From assembly GCA_018398585.1 (NCBI GenBank), contig JAGTTD010000024.1, positions 8,398,071 through 8,462,070 of the forward strand: a stretch of 64,000 nucleotides of DNA, written 5' to 3'. This DNA is from Simmondsia chinensis (lineage: Eukaryota > Streptophyta > Magnoliopsida > Caryophyllales > Simmondsiaceae). The position numbers were made by a program, and so were the translations under genes. Below are positions 1-11,400 of the stretch, piece by piece (the stretch's first letter is position 1; every line of letters starts with the position of its first letter). The notes under the pieces were generated by a model. It saw only the letters and a program-made list of their open reading frames with translations. It was not told the origin of the DNA and searched no databases.

Positions 1-560
1 ATGGAGTGAACTAAAATTTTAAAATGAACGAATACGAAGCTATTCTATTTATAGAGATAATAGAAAAATTAAACGACGGAAATTTGAATGAACGAGGGAC
101 ATTTGAATTTGAATGAACGATAGAAATTTGATTTTGAATAAAAAAAAGGGAAATTTGAATTTGAATGCAGGAGAGAAGTTTGAATATGAATATAGGAAGG
201 AAATTTGATTTGATTTTGAATAAAGGAGGGAATCTAAATTTGAATTTGGATAAAGGACAAAATAACGTGACCACAAAATATATTTGTATGTCGACGCAGA
301 AATTTTATATGTCAACACTCAATATGTTCTAGTGATGTTGAGTACATTGCTGATGCTCTTGTGTATATTTACTGTAATATAGAGTACATGGTTTATGTGT
401 CGACATAGTACTTTCGTGTGTCAACATTCATGCCATTTATTCACCACTAAGGTACCCAAATACAATTCTCATGTACCCAATATCACCAATTTTATTATAT
501 TGTATGTCGACATTAATATCTCGTGTGTCGACACACATTTCCCCCATTTAAGACGATTCC
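1..560. repeat. Element A 5' flank: AATTTGAATT-type imperfect tandem repeats followed by a GTCGAC palindrome cluster
   Basis: From about 80 to 260 the sequence is an imperfect array of short units of the form GGAAATTTGAATTTGAATA. From about 285 to 535 it carries copies of the palindrome TGTGTCGACACA and close variants, mixed with phrases such as GAGTACAT and GTACCCAA. The same order (AATTTGAATT array, then palindromes) recurs at 7,150-7,720, so this looks like a transposon terminal region. The left boundary may lie outside the window. The open frames here are low-complexity translations of the array and are not genes. Confidence 0.55.
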
Positions 561-1400
561 CTGATTTCTCAAACTCCACTTCTTTTGCTTCTCTCTCACT
601 CTCAAACCCTAGATGCGTCACCACCCAATATCTTAGCAAAGTGATCACTTTATCAGGTACGTTAGTTAATTTTAATTACGAAACTGGGTTCATATTAACA
701 TTTTGACATTTTGTCAAAATCTTTAGATCTTTTTGTCAGATTTCACCTTTTCCCGAAACCCTAACAGTATATGTAGTCTGAAACTTCTTATTGAACGGTT
801 ACTTTGTAGTCTTGTAAAGCTGCAGTGTTCTTAATGCTGCTCCGAGGGTCGCATCCTACCCGTCATTGACAACATAACTTCCCAAGATGGTTGTTGGGAC
901 TATTGCTACACTTGAGGGATGCGTCTCTTCCCCGTTACTGATGCGTCAACCCCAACAGTCACTTTTCCACTTATAAATACATTTGTTATAAACTTTCATT
1001 ATTCCTAATAATTTTTTACAGATCTTAAAGTTTTACTTCATACCCCCAAATCCTAACCCCACCGCGGAATTTCTCTCAAATGTTGTTAATTTTATTTTTG
1101 TAAGCAGAAGTCATGGTTTGCATGAAGAATTATTAAACTACATCTAAGAACAAATGTGGAGAAAAAGAATGTTACTTTACTTCGCGGGGTTGTACTTTAG
1201 TAAATTCCCCTAACGATTTCCTCACGAAGGAAGTGTTATTTGGTAGTTTCGTAGATTTGTACTGGGTTAGGATGAATAACTTTTGGCAATTATTGATTTT
1301 GTTTGAAGGTGTAGGTTGTCTTCAAAATTGTAGTATGAAGGAATCGGTATTTCCGAATCAGATACGCGAATTATATATCAACCTTAAATTTTCCAGACAA
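560..1400 (+). pseudogene. Transposase_32-like (putative plant transposon protein) gene, truncated copy A
   Basis: The leader at 560-700 (CTCAAACCCTAG, then CTTAGCAAAG) and the coding stretch at about 1,205-1,395 are clearly homologous to the better copy at 5,330-5,850. The translation keeps the family pattern: a short FVD..W motif, a region around the words EGVGCLQNCSMKE, then a ...ELYINLKFS segment. Similarity to copy B stops abruptly near 1,400. The family is a plant-specific domain found in many transposon-associated proteins; its biochemical role is not established. This copy is broken, with no continuous frame from a plausible start, and it is probably a relic. The family name was given from pattern memory, not a search. 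Confidence 0.5.
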
Positions 1401-1693
1401 TCATCCTCGTCTTTCATCTCATCCTTTTCTCGCTCTATCTTCTTGACTTCCTCCAAATACTCCTCCACCGTATCCTCAACCTTCTTCCCCATTTCAATTC
1501 CCCGATTCTCCTTGATAAGATCCTTTTGCATCTCAATATGAACTTTCTCTCTCCCAACCCTCTCAATTTCCACCACCAATTTCCCATACCTCGTTAGCAG
1601 AGATGATATAAAGAACGGGAAATGGAAACTGAGTCTCGTGGAATGTAGGATGAATGAGTTAATGTTGGCAGAGGCTAAATTGATGAAGTTCAA
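1358..1693 (-). other. Open frame of 111 codons with a charged, coiled-coil-like segment, origin unknown
   Basis: Immediately after copy A loses homology to copy B, the minus strand is open for 111 codons. Its middle part is very rich in Glu, Lys, Arg and Asp with heptad-like hydrophobic spacing (for example VEDTVEEYLEEVKKIEREK), as in a coiled coil. There is no recognised domain. The plus-strand frame over the same DNA is Ser/Phe-rich, which is what an antisense reading of a Glu/Lys-rich gene looks like, so the minus strand is the more protein-like. It may be a captured exon fragment. It could equally be a chance frame over a purine-rich strand. Confidence 0.25.
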
Positions 1694-2049
1694 ATCTCTG
1701 TACTAGTGCTACGGTCGTTTCCGGATCTTCATTTCTTTTTCTTTTTTTTTTTATTGCAGAATAAAATCTTGCCTCCCATTTCTTGTTTCCTTACGTACGT
1801 CTCCTCCTCCATCATCTCCTTCATTTCTTCAGTGGGTTAGCCACATGGACCACCTTGGCCACGACCGGCAAGGCGCCGCGAGTAGTCGATGTGACTAACC
1901 CGCTGAAATAACGACGAAGGTCGTCGGGGAGGAAACGTTCACAGAGAAACAAGAAATGTGGGGCGAGGGAATGACATAGCACCATTGCATGTATTTGACA
2001 TTTTTGAAATGGTTGTACCACATCGATGTAGTTGTATTCTTAACAATTT

Positions 2050-2440
2050 ATAACAAATTTTATTTTGTTAAATATATTTATGCTTATTACTCGATGGTAT
2101 TGTATTTTTACGTTGTATTATTATTCAACAAATTGTTATTTTTGTTTAATCAAAATGATTAAATATTTTTTAAATTTTGGACCGTGAAATATTGAGATTT
2201 CTTTAAAAAAAACCTTTGAAAATACCATAAATAGATACCCTAAACAAATTATGAATAACAGGCAAATATAAAGTAACAAAATATCAATACAAACCCGGCC
2301 ACACAATATATGTGCCCGACATCACAATTGCTGATCTCAAAATAGGGAAATAAACTCAAAATCACGCATATGTGCATAACAATTAATCTACTCAGAAGTA
2401 TCACTTACTCAAACCTAAAACAAGATTTCTAAATGTGTGA
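2050..2440. other. AT-rich stretch, nothing recognised
   Basis: There is no gene, clear repeat or terminus here. Open frames are short and AT-driven. Confidence 0.6.
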
Positions 2441-2449
2441 CGAAACGGT

Positions 2450-2760
2450 TAGTTTACAGTGGGCATTGTGTGTCAACATCTGAACTTGATGTGTTGACAC
2501 ACATTCACGTACCCAGAATCAGAACCACAGTACCCAAATTATCCATCCTTGTATACAATAACACAATAAAATACGTGTCGACACATGATGTTAGTGTGTC
2601 AACACACGGATGACGTACTCAGTAACAAGCATAGTGTCTGAAAAAGTGTGTTGACACTCATTAATAAGATGTCGATCCACGCTTTCCACAATGATATATG
2701 TGTCAACACATGTGTTTTGGTGTCGACACACGCATATGCACATTCTGTTTTTTATATTAT
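2450..2760. repeat. GTCGAC palindrome cluster 2
   Basis: Several copies of TGTGTCGACACA and one-base variants (TGTGTCAACACA, TGTGTTGACACA) lie within 300 bp. They are separated by phrases of the kind GTACCCAAATTATC that also occur near 450-540 and 5,200. The shared spacer words suggest a duplicated transposon-end segment in the same orientation as the one near position 500. Confidence 0.6.
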
Positions 2761-2769
2761 TGGAAATAA

Positions 2770-3130
2770 TCATTTTTTTAGAGAAAATTTGTGATTCCTT
2801 GTTCTTTCAGTCGATTAAGTACCTTTTTTCTAGTATTACATTAGTATATTTTGTATAAAATTGGTGTAATTCTTAAAAACTTATCAAATTTGATTATAAG
2901 GTATCCAAGTGAAGAATTTCCAAAACCTCATTCATTGTTTATATTGAATACCCAGGTGACAAATTACCAAACCTTAGCGTGTCTAAGTGATAATTTTATT
3001 ATATCAAAACCTTAAGGGATCATATTATATATATTAATATGTTAGTATACTTAAGTAGTAAATGATCAAATTTAAGATTGCTAAACAATAAATTTTCCTT
3101 ATTATATGAAAAATGGAACAAAAACTAAAT
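2770..3130. other. AT-rich stretch, nothing recognised
   Basis: There is no supported gene or repeat here. It separates palindrome cluster 2 from the FAR1-element fragment. Confidence 0.5.
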
Positions 3131-3149
3131 ACACATAATTAAAAATGCA

Positions 3150-3740
3150 ACACCTTCCAACTCATTGCAGTACGGTATGTTTTGAATCATAGAAGGATTT
3201 ACATATTTTGTTTACTAATGATTACAATTAGCTTACTGTTGTGTATTTAACCAAATGTAGGACCCACAAACCAGCTCATCAAGCAACATACACAACACAA
3301 ATAATTTTTCTTAGTCCCCATCAATATTTTGGTAGAAGCAACCCAGAAATAAGAGGTACGTCCATATTTTTTGATTTCGAATATACAACATATGGATGCG
3401 TTGTAAAATTATACGTTCGATATGTTAACATCAGCATCGTGTACAAGATTTGTGAAGCATTGATTAAGAGCATAAATAAACAACCACTCAAACATAATCG
3501 AATGCGTAGCTTTCAATTATGTTAAGAGATGTACAACAAAATCCAACATACACACCATCAACATACAAACCATTACAATTACAAGATTACCGGAAACCTA
3601 TTCCTTCTAGTATTCATCCTCATCCTATGAGCCCACTCTTTACTTCTCTCAGCTATCTTCTTGAATCACTTACCTCCTCTGCTTCATCACTCTACCCCAA
3701 TCAACCCCTTCCTTCTCATACTCCTATAACGAGTACATGA
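3150..3740 (+). pseudogene. 3' fragment of a FAR1/MULE transposon, homologous to 10,500-10,800
   Basis: The stretch 3,180-3,370 (TTTGAATCATAG, then GTCCCCATCAATATT, then GAAGCAACCCA) aligns with 10,510-10,740, which lies just downstream of the zinc-knuckle end of the FAR1-type transposase pseudogene. A second copy of that transposon tail therefore sits here without its transposase body. The frame at 3,519-3,740 is rich in Pro, Ser and Thr, as is common for the low-complexity C-termini of such proteins, but it has no domain. Part of it (about 3,660-3,700) is also present inverted near 4,345-4,400. Confidence 0.45.
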
Positions 3741-4400
3741 GTCAGGTCTTACAACAAATGACACTTTACGCATTATGATATATGAAAAAGAGTAAATAAT
3801 ATACATGGGTCAGCACTCATGACCGACCTTGAAGATGTATAAATGCAAAGTTTGATGTTATTCCATTGAAAACAAATGCAATCCTCTTTTGGAGTATGCC
3901 TTCTTCCGTTTGAGTTACCGCATTGATTAATTAAAGAGGTGACATGCCACCAGTTAGGTACCTAAATTGGGGGTTGCCAAATTGTTTGATCAAGGAGGTG
4001 GCATGTCACCATTGGAGTTCACTTCATTAAACAATTTGGGACACATTTTTAAGGAACTACAATGGTGACGTGCCACCTTCTTAATTAAACAATATGGAAA
4101 ACTCCAATTAAGGAACTCAAATGGCGGCATGTCACCTCCTTGATTAAACAATGCGGTAACTCCAACGGAAGGACGCATGCTCCAAAAGAGGATTGCATTC
4201 ATCTTCAATGGAATAACATCAGAATTTGCATTTACACATCTTCAAGGTTGGACATGAATGTTGAGCCATGTTTGTTAGTTACTCTTTTTTATATATCATA
4301 ATGTGTAAAATGTCATTTGCAGTAAGAGCCGACTCATGCATAAAGGAGATGGGGGGAGAGTGAGGAAGCAGAGGACGTAATAGATTCATCTTTGAAGTAG
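3650..4400. repeat. Large inverted repeat (foldback, MITE-like) centred near 4,035
   Basis: Reading inward from 3,736 and, on the other strand, inward from 4,338, the two arms match almost continuously (CATGAGTC, ACAAATGAC/GCAAATGAC, CCTTGAAGATGT, TGATGTTATTCCATTGAA, CAATCCTCTTTTGGAG). Arms are about 190-290 bp. The interior holds further short inverted pieces around GGTGACATGCCACC. Weaker pairing continues outward to about 3,650 and 4,400. No clean target duplication was seen. The structure is typical of a non-autonomous foldback transposon. Confidence 0.75.
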
Positions 4401-4439
4401 TTTATGCCCTCTTTGTGCGACAAATGACTTCCGGTTCCC

Positions 4440-4840
4440 AAAAAAAAAAAAAAGGTTCATAGAAATTTTGAAGTTGTGGTTAGGGTTTGGTGAAGTAAGA
4501 TCAAATTTTGAGATTTATCCAAAAACTGTTAGAGAAAATGAAATAGTAAAAGAAATATATGGTTTTTTTTTCCACATATTAGCAAGAAAAGTAATGTAAA
4601 GGAAGCAAACTTAAGTAAGCATTTGGGTGGCTTGATTTTGAGTAGGAGTTTGTGAAAAAGGATGAATTTCTGACAAAAATCAAAGGTTTGGATGTTAAAT
4701 TGTAGATAGAAACATGATTTAAAATAAAAATTTGAACGAGATTTTTGACAAACTAACGACTTTGCTAAGATTTTTAGTTCAAATATAATTTAGGATTTGA
4801 GCAAGAGGGGACAAGATAGAGAAAGAACATGACCAATGAG
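4440..4840. other. Untranslated-type sequence, related (inverted) to transposon leader regions
   Basis: A poly-A run opens this stretch. The part at 4,690-4,830 (GATAGAAAC, TTTGAACGAG, CTTTGCTAAGA) matches 10,850-11,130. On the minus strand it resembles the CTCAAACCCTA / CTTAGCAAAG leader of the elements at 560 and 5,330. It is therefore the inner part of an inverted terminal segment. No coding signal was seen. Confidence 0.4.
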
Positions 4841-4849
4841 GGCCATTTA

Positions 4850-5300
4850 TAGAGCTTTACCCGTACTCTGCATGTCGACACATAGAATGGGCGTGTCAAC
4901 ACAAATTTTTTTTTTTTGCATTAAGGAAATAGGTGGTGACTTTCAACATGTAGATGGTGATTTTGAGTTCATTATTATTCAAAAGGAGCACAACATTTGG
5001 GTTATTGAATACGCGAGTGAGTTGACACACAGATTTTACGTTTCGACACACGCTTTTCATCTTGAGTACATGTGAAGTTTGGATACATTCGTGGTGATGT
5101 TGTGTTTTGACTTATAATGTTTCAGTGTCGACACATTTATTAAAGTCAGAAGCTTGTGTCAGCACTCTTTTTATTTGTGTGGACGTACACATTAAGCACT
5201 CATATTCTTAACCCAAGTATCCAAATTATCTATTAATGTACTCAGCACCACGATGTCCCGTGTGTCGACAAACAAGTTTCGCATGTCGACACAATTATCT
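4850..5300. repeat. GTCGAC palindrome cluster 3
   Basis: TGTCGACACA-type palindromes and TGTGTCAACAC-type variants recur between 4,870 and 5,290. They are followed directly by the leader of the Transposase_32-like copy B, as cluster 1 is followed by copy A. Confidence 0.6.
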
Positions 5301-5329
5301 TAACGTAAATATCGAAGCCCTAAACCCTC

Positions 5330-5966
5330 TTCCTCGATTCGTTTACTTCTCTTTCTGCTCCCTCGAACCTTAGCTGCGTCCACCACTTACATCTTAGCAA
5401 AGTCCACTTTTCTAAGGTACATAAGATACTTTTTATTAAAAAGCAGGTTTCTATAACCTTTGAAAATCAAATCTTTAAGATTTTTTTGGTGAGAATCCTA
5501 TCTCATTCTCAAACCCTAATCCAACCTCAAATTTTATTTAATTTTCTTGTAGGCAAAAGTCATGAGTCTCATAAAGAGGTCCGAAACTATGTCAAAAAAG
5601 AGGTTCGAGGTAAAGGAAGCTGAAGCTTCCCAGGGTCGTGCTTCGGTAGTTTCCTCTAACCCCTTCTCCAAGAAAGAAGTGTAATTTGGTAGGTTCGTGG
5701 ATTGGGAATGGGTTAAGCTACACAAGTTAGAGCAATTGTATAATTTGTTTCAAGGCATAGGTTGGGCTGAAATTTGTAGTATAAAGGAACCAGTATACCC
5801 GGCTCTGGTACTCGAATTTTACGCCAATCTAAAAATTTCTAGAAATGATCCTCTAGAATTCTCCTCAAAAGTGGTGGTAGGACAAAAAATCAAAATCGAT
5901 GTGGTGATTATCAATGAATTGCTTGGTTTTGATCGCAAAGAAGAGGATGATTAAAAATTCCTTCCC

Positions 5967-5999
<33 letters not shown>

Positions 6000-6680
6000 A
6001 ACTTAACCACTTCCTGATGCTAGAAAAAGAGCACCACGCCATGATTCAACAAATCTGGGGTGGATTACCAATTTCTAACCCGAAGAAGCCGAACTCAAAT
6101 GATCTAGGAGTGGCTCTTAGATTTGCACATAAATTGATTTTTATGAACGTCACCCCTAGATCGGGTGGCTTCGACTTGGTCTCTTACTTGCATTTATTTC
6201 TTTTGTCTTGGCTTCTTAATGGCCAAAGGGTTAACCTTGGGGATTTAGTCGTAAAATTCGCGCTTCATATCCATACGAGGAAGACTAATCCCGCTCATGG
6301 CATGCTTCTTACTCGTGTGTTCCAATGCACATTAAATACATCATCTTCGACAAGCCCTATTCTGTACAAAAATGACTCAACTGAGATATCTTTGAAAAAG
6401 ATAGGGTTTGAACTCAATCAAGATGGTGTATGGGTAAAGAAATAAAGAGGAGGAAAGAGACCAATAGAAATAGATGAAGATAGAGACGAGGAAGAGGGAG
6501 ATGCTGCAGATATGCGGTTAATGAGGTCGAAGAGGAACAAGGGCCTGTGAAGAGAAGGAGCGTTAGCGAACGTCTTCAGTGCTTAGAAGAACAACTGAAT
6601 GTGCATTTCTCAAATTTTGGAGCGAAACACCACCCTGCAGAAGATGATGGACTTTCTCACATGTAGACTGAAGCCTCCGA
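5330..6680 (+). pseudogene. Transposase_32-like (putative plant transposon protein) gene, copy B
   Basis: After a leader with CTTAGCAAAG at about 5,395, coding sequence runs from about 5,600. The frame at 5,697-5,954 has W-E-W-V, then QGIGWAEICSIKEPVYPALV, then FYANLKIS, then an I-N-E-L-L-G-F segment. This is the usual order in the Transposase_32 domain (upstream W motif, VREFYANL-like motif, INxLLG motif). A 31-base poly-C tract at 5,968-5,998 follows, and the reading frame changes across it. The second part (6,017-6,445) continues the domain (HHAMIQQIWG, then LFLLSWLLNG, then HIHTRK) and an acidic tail runs on to about 6,665. The frame change and the poly-C mean it is not translatable as it stands. 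The family has no established biochemical role; the gene may be a helper or captured gene of a DNA transposon. Confidence 0.6.
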
Positions 6681-6689
6681 CACCATAGT

Positions 6690-7140
6690 TGTTTTTTATA
6701 TTTTTGTATTTGTATATTCTTTATTTATCTTGTTGTAAATAATATATTTTCAATGAAATTATGTGATTCATTTTTGTTCTTTTTCTTGATACAGTTGTAT
6801 TTTTTTACACTTTATGATAAATTTCATGTATTGGATATATTTGTCCTTGTCAATTAGATTATGCATTTGCATTCCTGTGATTTAATAGTACAGTAGTTTC
6901 ACTGGACTTTAAATTGAAGGTGATCAAACACAACCACTCACGTCCTCACCTTGACCAATAAAGGACATGCAAAATCACTAATGTACTCTTAAGAACACCA
7001 AATATGTACAAAATTCACCCCTCCCCCTTATACATCACTTTTCACATACTTATAATAAACATTAATGTACTCAAAAGCACAACATATGTTTTCAACATCA
7101 CCTTAAATGTACTTGAAATCACAATAATTAGTACACAAAT
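6690..7140. other. AT-rich stretch, nothing recognised
   Basis: This lies downstream of copy B. It contains phrases such as AATGTACTC and AATCACAA also seen near palindrome clusters, but no gene and no clear terminus. Confidence 0.5.
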
Positions 7141-7149
7141 ATTTTTAAT

Positions 7150-7730
7150 TAAGTGGGAAATTTGATTTTGAATAAAAATGAGAAATATAAATTTGAAAAG
7201 AGGATGGAATTTTTAATTTGAACAAATGAGGGAAAATTGAATTGGAATAAAGGAGGGAAAATTTGAATTTCCAAATGACAGAGAATTTTGAATTTGAATA
7301 AAGGATGAAAATTTGATTATAAATAATAAACATAAGATTTGAAATTTTGATTTTGAATAATAAACGTAAAATCATAGTATCTCTGTGTCGACACATGTAC
7401 AAGTATGTCGACACAAGAATTATAGACTCGGTATCACAATGAAGGTACTCAAAAACATTAGCTAGGTACGCAACATAACTATAAGAGTAGCTATGTGTCG
7501 ACATACGTATTTTGTATGTCGACATTGTCCACATAGTTAGTGATAATGACTACATAAGTAATGATCCTTGGTACAGCTCTTGTTAAAATTAGTACAAAAA
7601 CGGGTGTCAAACACCAAGTTTGTGTGTCGACATGCTTCTTTGCACAAGGAAGGAAGAATGAATTGTGTGTTGACACGTCTATGATATGTGTCGACACAAA
7701 AATTAGGTATGTCAACACACATACCGGCTG
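7150..7730. repeat. AATTTGAATT-type tandem array plus GTCGAC palindrome cluster 4 (5' flank of the FAR1 element)
   Basis: 7,150-7,370 is an imperfect array of GGAAATTTGAATTTGAATAA-like units. 7,385-7,715 carries repeated TGTGTCGACACA and variants. The layout is the same as at 1-540, in the same orientation. Here the next coding unit downstream is a FAR1/MULE transposase relic. These are most simply the 5' terminal regions of related DNA transposons. Confidence 0.6.
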
Positions 7731-7734
7731 TTGA

Positions 7735-8265
7735 GATTTTTATGATTATGCATTAAATTCACCCGCATAACATTTAACTTTAATAATGTGGATGATGTAT
7801 ACACAAATCTCACTATTTGCTTCTTTTTTTTTCACACAATACCAGTGCTTATTTGCTAATCTGGTGTATATTGAAGAAAAAATATTGGTCGATATGTCAT
7901 TTGTGCTCCTATTTCTAATTGTATTATATACTTTTCACGCGTATAGTTATATGTTTAGTACATTCATGTTGATGTTTAGCGAGTTGTGATATTGAGTGTG
8001 TTCTTTGTGTTATGAATACCTTTGTGGTGTTTTTGAATACACTAATAGTGTCATTAAGTACACGTGTAGTGATTTTGTGTACACACATTGGACATTGTTC
8101 GTTTTTTCCTTCTAATATGTATTTCGACACACGTAATCTGTGTGGAAGAACGCATTTCATGTTTAGTCATGTTGATTCCAAGTACATTCTTTGATTTTGG
8201 GTACGTGAGTTGTCAAGTGTCATTCAACTAAATAGGTATTCGGATTTTAGTATTACAACAATTTC
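7735..8265. other. Leader region of the FAR1 element
   Basis: Non-coding, with many GAGTACATT / TTGAGTACATTC phrases and one further TTCGACACACG half-palindrome near 8,130. It ends in an AT-rich leader just before the ATG at 8,271. Confidence 0.4.
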
Positions 8266-8270
8266 AGATT

Positions 8271-10330
8271 ATGGATGCTTCTTTTGAGCAAAGTCAGTGG
8301 TCTTACGCGGGGAAATCCGTGAATCAATTAGAAGACAATGATGTTATGTCATTGGTGTTTTCATCACTAGAAGAAGCAAAACAATTCTACGGTGACTATG
8401 CTAAAGTCTCAGGGTTTAGTGTGCGAAGAGGTGACCTGAAAAGGATAGAAAGACCGATATTCCCATGTATAGGGCATTATTGTGCTCTAGAGAAGAAGAG
8501 AGGTCAAATCTGCACATACTTGAATCAGAAAGAATAAGGCAAGACAAGCTCCCCACAAGGTGTTCCTGCCTAAAGTTCAAGTATGATAAGCAGAGGAGCG
8601 TATGGTTTGTGAAAGAGTTCATATCGAACCGCAACCATCCATTTGTTGATACCGCACAGGTTTCGTACTTACGATCACATAGAGGCTTAAACGAAGGGGA
8701 TAAGGCCCAAGTAATGTCAATGTACAAATTAGGAATACAATAATCGCAAATTCATCGCACAATGGTGCAACAATCAGGGGGACTCAAAACGTCATCCTTA
8801 CGAAGAAGGACATGTATAATTTCATCGTCAAGGAGCGCAGGGATGCAACAAAAGGGGGTGATACGGAAGGTGTACTGGGTTATCTATCAGAAAGAAAACA
8901 ACGGATCCATTAATGTTTGTAAAGTACGATGTTAATGAGGAAAATTGTTTACAAAATATATTCTGGGCGGATTCGAAGTCGCGGATAGACTACCGTCACT
9001 TTGCCGACACCATGGCCTTCGATACGACATGCAAGGTCAACACTTATGGGATGCCGTTTGTGATTATAGTTAGGGTGAACAATCGTTGACAAACGATTAT
9101 TTTTGGATGTGCATTGCTCCGGGATGAAACCACGGAGACATATGTCTGGGTTCTGGAAGTTTTACTAGAAGCGAAGGATGGAAAAAAACCATTGACTACC
9201 ATCACGGACGGGGACATGAGCATGGCAAATGCAATATCGCGAGTCCTCCCTACCACCGTGTATCGATTGTGTCGGTGGAACCTAAAGAGAAATGCGCGAG
9301 CACATGTAGGTCAACCTTTTTCAAAGCAATTCATATAGCGCTCAATTGTGCATCGTGCAGCCGAAGAGTTTGTGCATGCATGGAAAATTTTGGTCGAGCA
9401 ATCGAATCTAACATAGAACGAATGGGTTCGGTCACTGTTTGAAAAAAGATTTCAGTGGGCAGATGCATATCTGGAGGGTCACTTCTTTGCTGGCATGAGA
9501 ATCACACAACGATGTGAAAGTACAAACTCAACTTTGAAACAGTACGTGCAACGCAGGCTAAAGTTGTTTGAGTTGGTTCCATATTTTGATCACTGGCTTC
9601 TTGATAATAGGGAAAAAAAGGCCAAGGATGACTTTCATACTCTGCATTCCAAGCCAGTTATCAGAGGTCCGTGGATCAGCATCGAATCTCATGCTAGCCA
9701 ACAATACACACGAGCTGCCTTCAAGATATTTCATGTAGAGCTGTCGTACAAGTCGCTTTTTTTGGTGATAGATGCCTCCCAAGCTGGGGAATACATGGCA
9801 TACACCCTAAGACAGTATCCAAAAGGTGATTCTAGGTCGACAGTTCTATGTTGTCCACCCACGCAGGTAATGAAATGCAATTGCAAGAAGCTAGAGATGG
9901 TCGGTTTCCCATGTTGACACATGATTGCTGTGATGAAATTTTTGGGCATGGAAACCATCCCTCTCGGTTGTATTGTACGACGATGGACAATACATGCAAA
10001 GCCTTCCGATTACAGCAGCTTTGGAGTATCGGTGCCCACTGAAATGCAGCGCATGATGAGATACAGTGCACTGAACACCAGTTGCAACCAACTATGTTTC
10101 CTTGCATCACAAACTGGCCATGCATTCAAGGAAACAAAACAATGTATAGAATGATTGAGCGCTAAGATGAGGAATAAGGTTTACCTATGTAATAGTCAAG
10201 CTAATGGAGCTATATTTGGGGTTGCTGACCCTCCAACCCTTAAATCAAAAGGTAGAAAAAGACCAACAAAGCCAAAGGTCTGCAAGCAATGAGGAGAAGA
10301 AGGCCATCTCAAGCGCAATTGTACATAGGG
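8271..10330 (+). pseudogene. FAR1/FHY3-related Mutator-like transposase, decayed
   Basis: Domains appear in FAR1-clade MULE order although the frame is broken many times. An N-terminal FAR1 DNA-binding region lies at about 8,340-8,720 (EEAKQFYGDYAKVSGFSVRRG, then PTRCSCLKFK, then EFISNRNHPF). The MULE transposase core lies at about 8,960-9,650, with the first acidic motif AFDTTCKVNTYG, the second in TDGDMSMANA and the glutamate in RCESTNS. A SWIM zinc finger follows at about 9,880-9,930 (CNCKK, then GFPC, then H), and a zinc-knuckle-like remnant near 10,290 (GHLKRNC). Frameshifts and in-frame stops occur throughout; the SWIM motif itself has a stop between its third Cys and His. Nothing here can make a full transposase. 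Host FHY3/FAR1 light-signalling genes share this architecture, but the flanking palindrome clusters and the decay favour a transposon. Confidence 0.8.
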
Positions 10331-10339
10331 CACATCCAA

Positions 10340-10840
10340 CCCGACTCCAAGTCAGCGGTCCACATACGTAGGTGGAATCTCTAGCTCATACGAGTACAGC
10401 TGATCATCATCGATCAATGCTAGCCACTTCACATTACGTAGTGGTGATCGATTCGGTAACCAAAGTACAACTACACATCAACCCATGCTGCACTTTACAA
10501 CGCAACACGACAATGAGGTATGTTTTGAATCATAGCAAAAATTACTTATTTTGTACACTAACGAAATCATAGCAAAAATTACTTATTTTGTACACTAACG
10601 AATATATAATGTTGTGTATGTAACGAAATGTCGGACCAACAATACAACTCATAAAGCAGCATACATGACACAAAAAATATTGGTTGGTCCCCATCAATAT
10701 TATGGTGGAAGCAACCCAAAAATAACACGTACAATCATACTAATTGATTCCGAATGTGCGACATCACCCCTATATTGATACATTGTGGGAATTATACATA
10801 CAATGTCTTAAAAAAAAAAAAAAAAAAAAAAAAACCTTCT
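10340..10840 (+). other. 3' non-coding tail of the FAR1 element, with a tandem duplication of about 38 bp
   Basis: The phrase AATCATAGCAAAAATTACTT is present twice in succession (about 10,528 and 10,565). The tail then matches the fragment at 3,180-3,370. It ends in a run of about 27 A (10,808-10,834). Confidence 0.5.
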
Positions 10841-10844
10841 GATG

Positions 10845-11400
10845 TTATATTGTAGATAGAAACCTAATTTGTAATAAAAATTTAAATGAGATTTGTGAGA
10901 GATTGATGACTTGGTAAGATATTAAAGAAGAAGTTAGGGTTCGAATGAAGGAGAAAAAGAGAGAAAGAACACAAATAATGATGGGAATTAACATATTGAG
11001 GTTAAATTGTAAATAGAAACCTCAGTTGTAATAAAATTTTGAACGAGTTTTGTGAGAAATTGACAACTTTGGTAAGATTTTGTGTTGAAGAAGAAGTTAG
11101 GGTTCGAGCAAAGGAGAGAGACAGAGAGAACACGACTAAGGAAAGCGGTGCTGGGCCTCAACTGCATTACACGTGCCGACACATACAATATGTGCATCGA
11201 CACACAGGCTTTATCTGAGCTCACTGTAATATTTATGCCGACACACAGACGATGTATGCTGACACGCATTATGTTAGAGTGATATTGAGTACATGGCTAA
11301 TGAACTTCGGTACGTTTATTATGATTCTAAGTACCTATGGCATGTGTCGACACCCTTGTCTTGTGTGTCGGCACATGAAATGTGTTGATGCAAAACTGAA
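10845..11400. repeat. Inverted terminal-type segment with GTCGAC palindromes (3' flank of the FAR1 element)
   Basis: 10,850-11,130 holds two tandem, diverged copies of a leader-like sequence (GTAGATAGAAACCT, then GAAGAAGTTAGGGTTCGA) that is the reverse complement of the type of leader found at 5' ends. The palindromic cluster at 11,160-11,390 follows, with variants such as TGCCGACACA. This is what a terminal inverted repeat of the FAR1 element would look like, but its outer end and target duplication were not found. Confidence 0.45.

Noticed and set aside
11..318. Two overlapping minus-strand frames of about 90 codons, rich in Phe, Ser, Ile and Lys
   Set aside because: They are translations of the AATTTGAATT tandem array; the same kind of frame appears at 7,145-7,534 over the same array.
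3990..4208. Minus-strand frame of 72 codons
   Set aside because: It lies inside the foldback arms and is a by-product of the palindrome.
8271..10330. Resident FHY3/FAR1 light-signalling gene
   Set aside because: Many frame breaks, no introns in the expected places, and flanking transposon-type repeats on both sides.
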